From Frateuria hangzhouensis (lineage in GTDB: Bacteria > Pseudomonadota > Gammaproteobacteria > Xanthomonadales > Rhodanobacteraceae): a DNA stretch of 64,000 nucleotides. Positions 62,240 through 64,000 of this stretch are shown here, piece by piece. The notes under the pieces are model-generated. The model did not search any database. It was not told where the DNA came from and worked only from the letters and a program-made list of their open reading frames with translations. Each line of letters opens with the position of its first letter. Position 1 is the first letter of the stretch. The stretch lies in NCBI RefSeq assembly GCF_026410505.1, contig NZ_JAPMIU010000004.1, forward strand, positions 186,001-250,000, given 5' to 3'. Made by a program: the position numbers and the translations under genes.

Positions 62240-63613
62240 ATGAAACCCGAGGTCTGGATCGTCGATGACGACCGCAGCATCCGCTACGTGCTGGCCGAAG
62301 CCCTGCGCGAGGCGGGCCTGGCGGTACGCGAGTTCGGCGACGCCGCGGCCGTGCGCATCGCGCTGCGCGAGGCGCGTCCCTCGCTGCTGCTGACCGACGT
62401 GCGCATGCCCGGCGAAAACGGCCTGGCGCTGCTCGCCGAATTCGCCGCGCGGGCCATCGGCCCGGTGATCGTGATGAGTGCCTACACCGATGTCGCCACT
62501 ACCGCCGCGGCCTTCCGCGCCGGCGCGGCCGACTACCTGGCCAAGCCGTTCGACCTGGACCACGCGGTGGCGGTGGTGCGCCGCGCGCTGGCCGAGCAGC
62601 CTGTCGCGCCGGCGCCGCCCGCACTGGCGCCGACCCATGCGCTGCTGGGCGAAAGCGCGCCGATGCGCGAGGTGTTCCGGCTGATCGGCCGGGTCGCGGC
62701 GAGCGACCTCAACGTGCTGGTCACCGGCGAGACCGGCACCGGCAAGGAACTGGTGGCGCGCGCGCTGCACGAGGAGAGCGCGCGTCGCGGCAAGCCGTTC
62801 GTGGCGCTCAATACCGCGGCCATTCCCAGCGAGTTGCTGGAAAGCGAACTGTTCGGCCACGAAGCCGGCGCGTTCACCGGCGCGGCCCGGCGCGTGGCCG
62901 GGCGTTTCGAGCAGGCCGAAGGCGGCACGCTGTTCCTGGACGAGATCGGCGACATGCCGCTGGCGCTGCAGACGCGGTTGCTGCGCGTGCTGGCCGGCGG
63001 CGAGTTCTACCGCGTGGGCGGGCGCGAGCTGATCCGCGGCAATGTGCGGATCATCGCCGCCACCCATCAGGATCTGGATGCGCGGGTGGCGTCCGGGCAG
63101 TTCCGCGCGGACCTGAAACACCGTCTGGACGTGGTGCGCATCGAATTGCCGCCGCTGCGCACGCGGCGGGCGGACATCCCGCTGTTGGCGCGGTACTTTC
63201 TGGCGGCGGCGGCACAGGAGCTGAAGCTGCCGCCAAAGCGGTTTTCGCGCGCGGCGCTCAAGGCGCTGGAGCAGCGTGGGTTCCCGGGCAACGTGCGCGA
63301 GCTGGAAAACCTGTGCCGGCGGCTCGCGGTGATCGCGCCCGGCGCCGAGATCCAGGCGGCGGAGCTGGGTACGGTGGCGCCGCCGCTGGCGGCCGGCGAT
63401 TGGACCGGCGCCCTGCGCGACTGGGCGGGCGAGGCCCTCGCGCGCGGCGAGGCGGACATCCACGCGCGCGCCCGCGATGCGCTCGACCGCACCCTGCTGG
63501 AGGCGGCGCTGGCAGCGCATGGCGGACACCGGCAGCATGCGGCGGCGGCGCTGGGGGTGGGGCGCAACACGTTGACGCGCAAGCTGGGCGCCTCGAGACG
63601 GCGCACTCCTTAG
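62240..63613 (+). CDS. glnG: Nitrogen regulation response regulator NtrC
   Basis: A 457-residue sigma-54 activator. The receiver has phospho-acceptor Asp53 in [13 protein letters not shown]. The AAA+ domain has Walker A GETGTGKE (near 163-170), the sigma-54-contact loop GAFTGA (210-215), Walker [14 protein letters not shown] and the Arg-finger region [10 protein letters not shown]. The C-terminal Fis-type HTH is [20 protein letters not shown] with KLG. It should activate the sigma-54 promoter of glnA 6 kb away and others, and act at its own operon's dyad. Confidence 0.97.
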   Translation: MKPEVWIVDDDRSIRYVLAEALREAGLAVREFGDAAAVRIALREARPSLLLTDVRMPGENGLALLAEFAARAIGPVIVMSAYTDVATTAAAFRAGAADYLAKPFDLDHAVAVVRRALAEQPVAPAPPALAPTHALLGESAPMREVFRLIGRVAASDLNVLVTGETGTGKELVARALHEESARRGKPFVALNTAAIPSELLESELFGHEAGAFTGAARRVAGRFEQAEGGTLFLDEIGDMPLALQTRLLRVLAGGEFYRVGGRELIRGNVRIIAATHQDLDARVASGQFRADLKHRLDVVRIELPPLRTRRADIPLLARYFLAAAAQELKLPPKRFSRAALKALEQRGFPGNVRELENLCRRLAVIAPGAEIQAAELGTVAPPLAAGDWTGALRDWAGEALARGEADIHARARDALDRTLLEAALAAHGGHRQHAAAALGVGRNTLTRKLGASRRRTP

Positions 63614-63645
63614 CTGGATAAGCCAAGCCCATCCGCCGCGCCCCT

Positions 63646-63717
63646 GTAGGAGCCCACTTGTGGGCGATGCTTTAGCGCAGGTTGAACGAAGAGCATCGTC
63701 CACAAGTGGGCTCCTAC
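63646..63717. repeat. REP family B, inverted pair (copy B6)
   Basis: GTAGGAGCCCACTTGTGGGC and CCACAAGTGGGCTCCTAC face each other around about 30 nt that include GCGATGC/GAGCATCG. It lies between glnG and the GNAT gene and is the cleanest family B copy in the window. Confidence 0.92.
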
Positions 63718-63768
63718 AGGTTCGTCGCGCGTCGGAGCCGATAATCGCGAAGCCGCCTGGAGATCCTG

Positions 63769-64000
63769 ATGCCCGATACGCCCGTCATCCGCCCCGCCAC
63801 TCGCGCCGACATCCCCGATCTGGTCGACTGGAATGCCGCCATGGCGCAGGAGACCGAAGCCAGGGCGCTCGATCGCGCAGTGCTTTCGCGCGGTGTCGAA
63901 GCGGTATTCGATGAACCGCGGCGCGGCTTCTATCTGGTGGCCGAGCGTGGCGGCGTGGCAGTGGGCAGCCTGCTGGTCACCTACGAATGGAGCGACTGGC
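63769..64000 (+). CDS. GNAT-family N-acetyltransferase, N-terminal part
   Basis: The first ~77 residues of a GNAT protein, cut by the window end. MPDTPVIRPATRADIPDLVD is the typical beta1-alpha1 start, and GFYLVAERGGVAVGSLLVTY is the beta2-beta3-beta4 region preceding the acetyl-CoA-binding motif, which lies outside. TGGAGATCC provides a ribosome-binding site for ATG 63769. The substrate cannot be deduced. Confidence 0.88.
   Translation, partial: MPDTPVIRPATRADIPDLVDWNAAMAQETEARALDRAVLSRGVEAVFDEPRRGFYLVAERGGVAVGSLLVTYEWSDW

Overview
The window is GC-rich (third codon positions are almost all G or C), densely coded chromosomal DNA of a gammaproteobacterium. Gene content and order fit the order Lysobacterales (Xanthomonadales), most likely family Rhodanobacteraceae; that placement is inferred from protein style, the tandem exbD pair behind gyrB and the repeat families, not from a database search. 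It contains the replication origin: mnmE-yidC-rnpA-rpmH read leftward, and dnaA-oriC-dnaN-recF-gyrB read rightward. The dnaA-dnaN gap holds two perfect DnaA boxes, weaker boxes, a four-unit DnaA-trio and an AT-rich tract, and recF carries two perfect parS-type palindromes. No tRNA, rRNA, CRISPR array, prophage or insertion sequence was seen.

From 10.4 to 14.3 kb lies an energy-transduction block (secreted TPR protein, tonB, exbB and two exbD paralogues) closed by a strong terminator. From 14.4 to 23.4 kb are housekeeping genes: pdxJ with an Sfp-type phosphopantetheinyl transferase, acs, a PA0069-type radical SAM protein, an ABC1/UbiB-type kinase, a patatin lipoprotein and fbp. From 23.6 to 27.0 kb is a tightly coupled operon: a DJ-1/PfpI-like protein lacking the catalytic Cys, a 52-codon ORF, NIPSNAP, GFA, GST and a WYL/YafY regulator. 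Next come a DUF885 peptidase-like protein, an Xre/MbcA-RES toxin-antitoxin pair with a palindromic operator, an SGNH hydrolase, phhA divergent from an Lrp regulator, an acyltransferase and hydrolase pair, a ZIP transporter, Mn catalase beside a Ycf46-like AAA ATPase, a PQQ-type sugar dehydrogenase, a PEBP protein and a membrane-stress operon (DUF1328, DUF883, YqjE-like, small protein, AI-2E permease).

From 43.4 to 47.3 kb a LytS/LytTR two-component pair lies upstream of, and on the same strand as, two exported proteins, with 21-bp-spaced direct repeats in the gap. From 47.9 to 55.3 kb is an RND efflux operon (MFP, pump, outer-membrane factor, small ORF) divergent from a LysR regulator. From 55.3 to 63.6 kb are uppP, glnA with a consensus sigma-54 promoter, a DUF2235 hydrolase fused to a LecA-like lectin domain, a HiPIP with a YVTN propeller protein, and glnL-glnG preceded by an NtrC-type dyad. 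The window ends inside a GNAT acetyltransferase.

Three families of palindromic intergenic repeats recur: A (core GTAGGGTGGGCTTCAGCCCA), B (core GTAGGAGCCCACTTGTGGGC) and C (core CCCTCTCCCC...GGGGAGAGGG). One family C copy is inserted in frame in the efflux outer-membrane lipoprotein gene, between its Shine-Dalgarno/start region and its signal peptide. I regard this as the most unusual feature of the window.
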